Assembly: GCA_026391995.1 (NCBI GenBank)
Contig: JAPLCY010000267.1
Coordinates: 1 to 5,194 of the forward strand
Source of the DNA: Candidatus Auribacterota bacterium
GTDB taxonomy: Bacteria; Auribacterota; Tritonobacteria; UBA1439
Direction of reading: 5' to 3'
DNA length: 5,194 bases
In this document: piece after piece, positions 4,895 through 5,194 of the stretch
How the letters are laid out: every line of letters begins with the position of its first letter
Position numbering within the stretch: position 1 is the stretch's first letter
Translations under genes and position numbers: made by a program
The notes under the pieces: generated by a model
Told to the model about the DNA's origin: nothing
Databases searched by the model: none
Seen by the model: only the letters and a program-made list of their open reading frames with translations

Positions 4895-4922
4895 TTGGAT
4901 TTTGGATCTCCGGCGGTACAAT
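4895..4922 (+). promoter_or_regulatory. Promoter candidate for the GIY-YIG gene
   Basis: TACAAT (4917-4922) matches TATAAT in five of six bases. TTGGAT (4895-4900, three of six) lies 16 bases upstream as a weak -35. The start would be near 4929, leaving about 20 bases before the ATG at 4949. The rest of the divergent gap (4738-4894) shows only a short GGAAT/ATTCC dyad (4818-4834) and no gene. Confidence 0.4.
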
Positions 4923-4948
4923 TGAACTGTCTGGAAGGGGACACAGGA

Positions 4949-5194
4949 ATGAAAAAACGCTGGCACCTTTACATAATCGAGTGCCGTGACGGGACGCTGT
5001 ACACCGGTATTACCAACGACCTGGCCAGGCGTATCGGGGAGCACAACAGGGGGAAGGGTTGCCGCTATACAAGGTTTCGCGGGCCTGTGAGATTGCTGTA
5101 TGCCGAATCGTGCGCAGGCAGATCAGGCGCGATGAAGCGGGAGGCGCGAATCAAGGCGTTGCCGAGAGCGAAAAAGTTGCGGCTTGCCGCGGGG
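4949..5194 (+). CDS. GIY-YIG nuclease-fold protein, UPF0213/YhbQ type (runs off right edge)
   Basis: Eighty-two codons are open to the window edge with no stop. The product matches the small GIY-YIG family that includes E. coli YhbQ. Leu-Tyr-Ile-Ile (7-10) is the first half of the motif. Leu-Tyr-Thr-Gly-Ile-Thr-Asn-Asp-Leu-Ala-Arg-Arg (17-28) is the second half with the conserved Arg, followed by Glu-His-Asn (31-33). Arg-Tyr-Thr-Arg (39-42), Gly-Pro-Val (45-47) and the metal-binding Glu65 in Met-Lys-Arg-Glu-Ala come next, then Ile-Lys-Ala-Leu-Pro-Arg-Ala-Lys-Lys (68-76). All expected catalytic residues are present, so it may be an active endonuclease. The family is usually about 80-100 residues, so little is missing. 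The ATG at 4949 follows GGAAGGGG (4933-4940) by eight bases; a closer AGGA abuts the ATG. It is divergent from the coiled-coil gene. The family's cellular role is poorly defined; DNA repair or processing has been suggested. Confidence 0.88.
   Translation, partial: MKKRWHLYIIECRDGTLYTGITNDLARRIGEHNRGKGCRYTRFRGPVRLLYAESCAGRSGAMKREARIKALPRAKKLRLAAG

Noticed and set aside
1..5194. Search for CRISPR arrays, tRNA/rRNA genes, insertion sequences, phage or toxin-antitoxin modules
   Set aside because: No regularly spaced repeats, cloverleaf sequence, terminal inverted repeats, transposase or integrase motifs were seen. The GIY-YIG protein matches the small housekeeping-type family rather than a homing endonuclease.

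Overview
The window looks like ordinary chromosomal DNA from a free-living, didermic (Gram-negative type) bacterium. Base composition is moderately GC-rich (mid-to-upper 50s percent by eye). Several genes have strong GGAGG-type ribosome binding sites and sigma70-like promoters, and four of the seven genes begin with an export signal. A flavoredoxin-like flavin reductase and a B12-binding radical SAM enzyme suggest an anaerobe or facultative anaerobe, for example of the Desulfobacterota/Nitrospirota kind. That placement is inference from gene content only; there is no rRNA or marker gene to confirm it.

Layout, left to right: (i) 1-162, minus strand, the start of an exported CxxC protein running off the left edge, with a promoter at 189-217 and a perfect 16-bp AT palindrome at 227-242; (ii) 351-896, plus strand, a flavin reductase-like protein; (iii) a bidirectional terminator at 908-943; (iv) three separate minus-strand genes: a small exported Ala/Pro/Lys/Glu-rich protein (965-1207), a 64-residue helix-hairpin-helix protein (1440-1634) and an exported Hint-like protein (1879-2466); (v) a divergent regulatory region at 2467-2682 with an array of TAGCGC/GCGCTA motifs and a good promoter; (vi) 2683-4170, plus strand, a 495-residue B12-binding radical SAM protein; (vii) a strong hairpin at 4302-4329 shared by convergent gene ends; (viii) 4329-4700, minus strand, a small exported coiled-coil protein; (ix) 4949-5194, plus strand, a GIY-YIG (UPF0213/YhbQ-type) nuclease-fold protein running off the right edge.

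The genes do not form an operon. Nearly every one has its own promoter or lies in a divergent or convergent arrangement with intergenic gaps of about 50-250 bases, so no joint pathway can be argued. I see no mobile element, CRISPR array, tRNA, rRNA or phage gene, and no clear new multi-gene system. The items most worth a second look are the Hint-like exported protein without a catalytic cysteine, the motif array and possibly leaderless start of the radical SAM gene, and the stand-alone helix-hairpin-helix protein. No gene-free stretch exceeds 300 bases.
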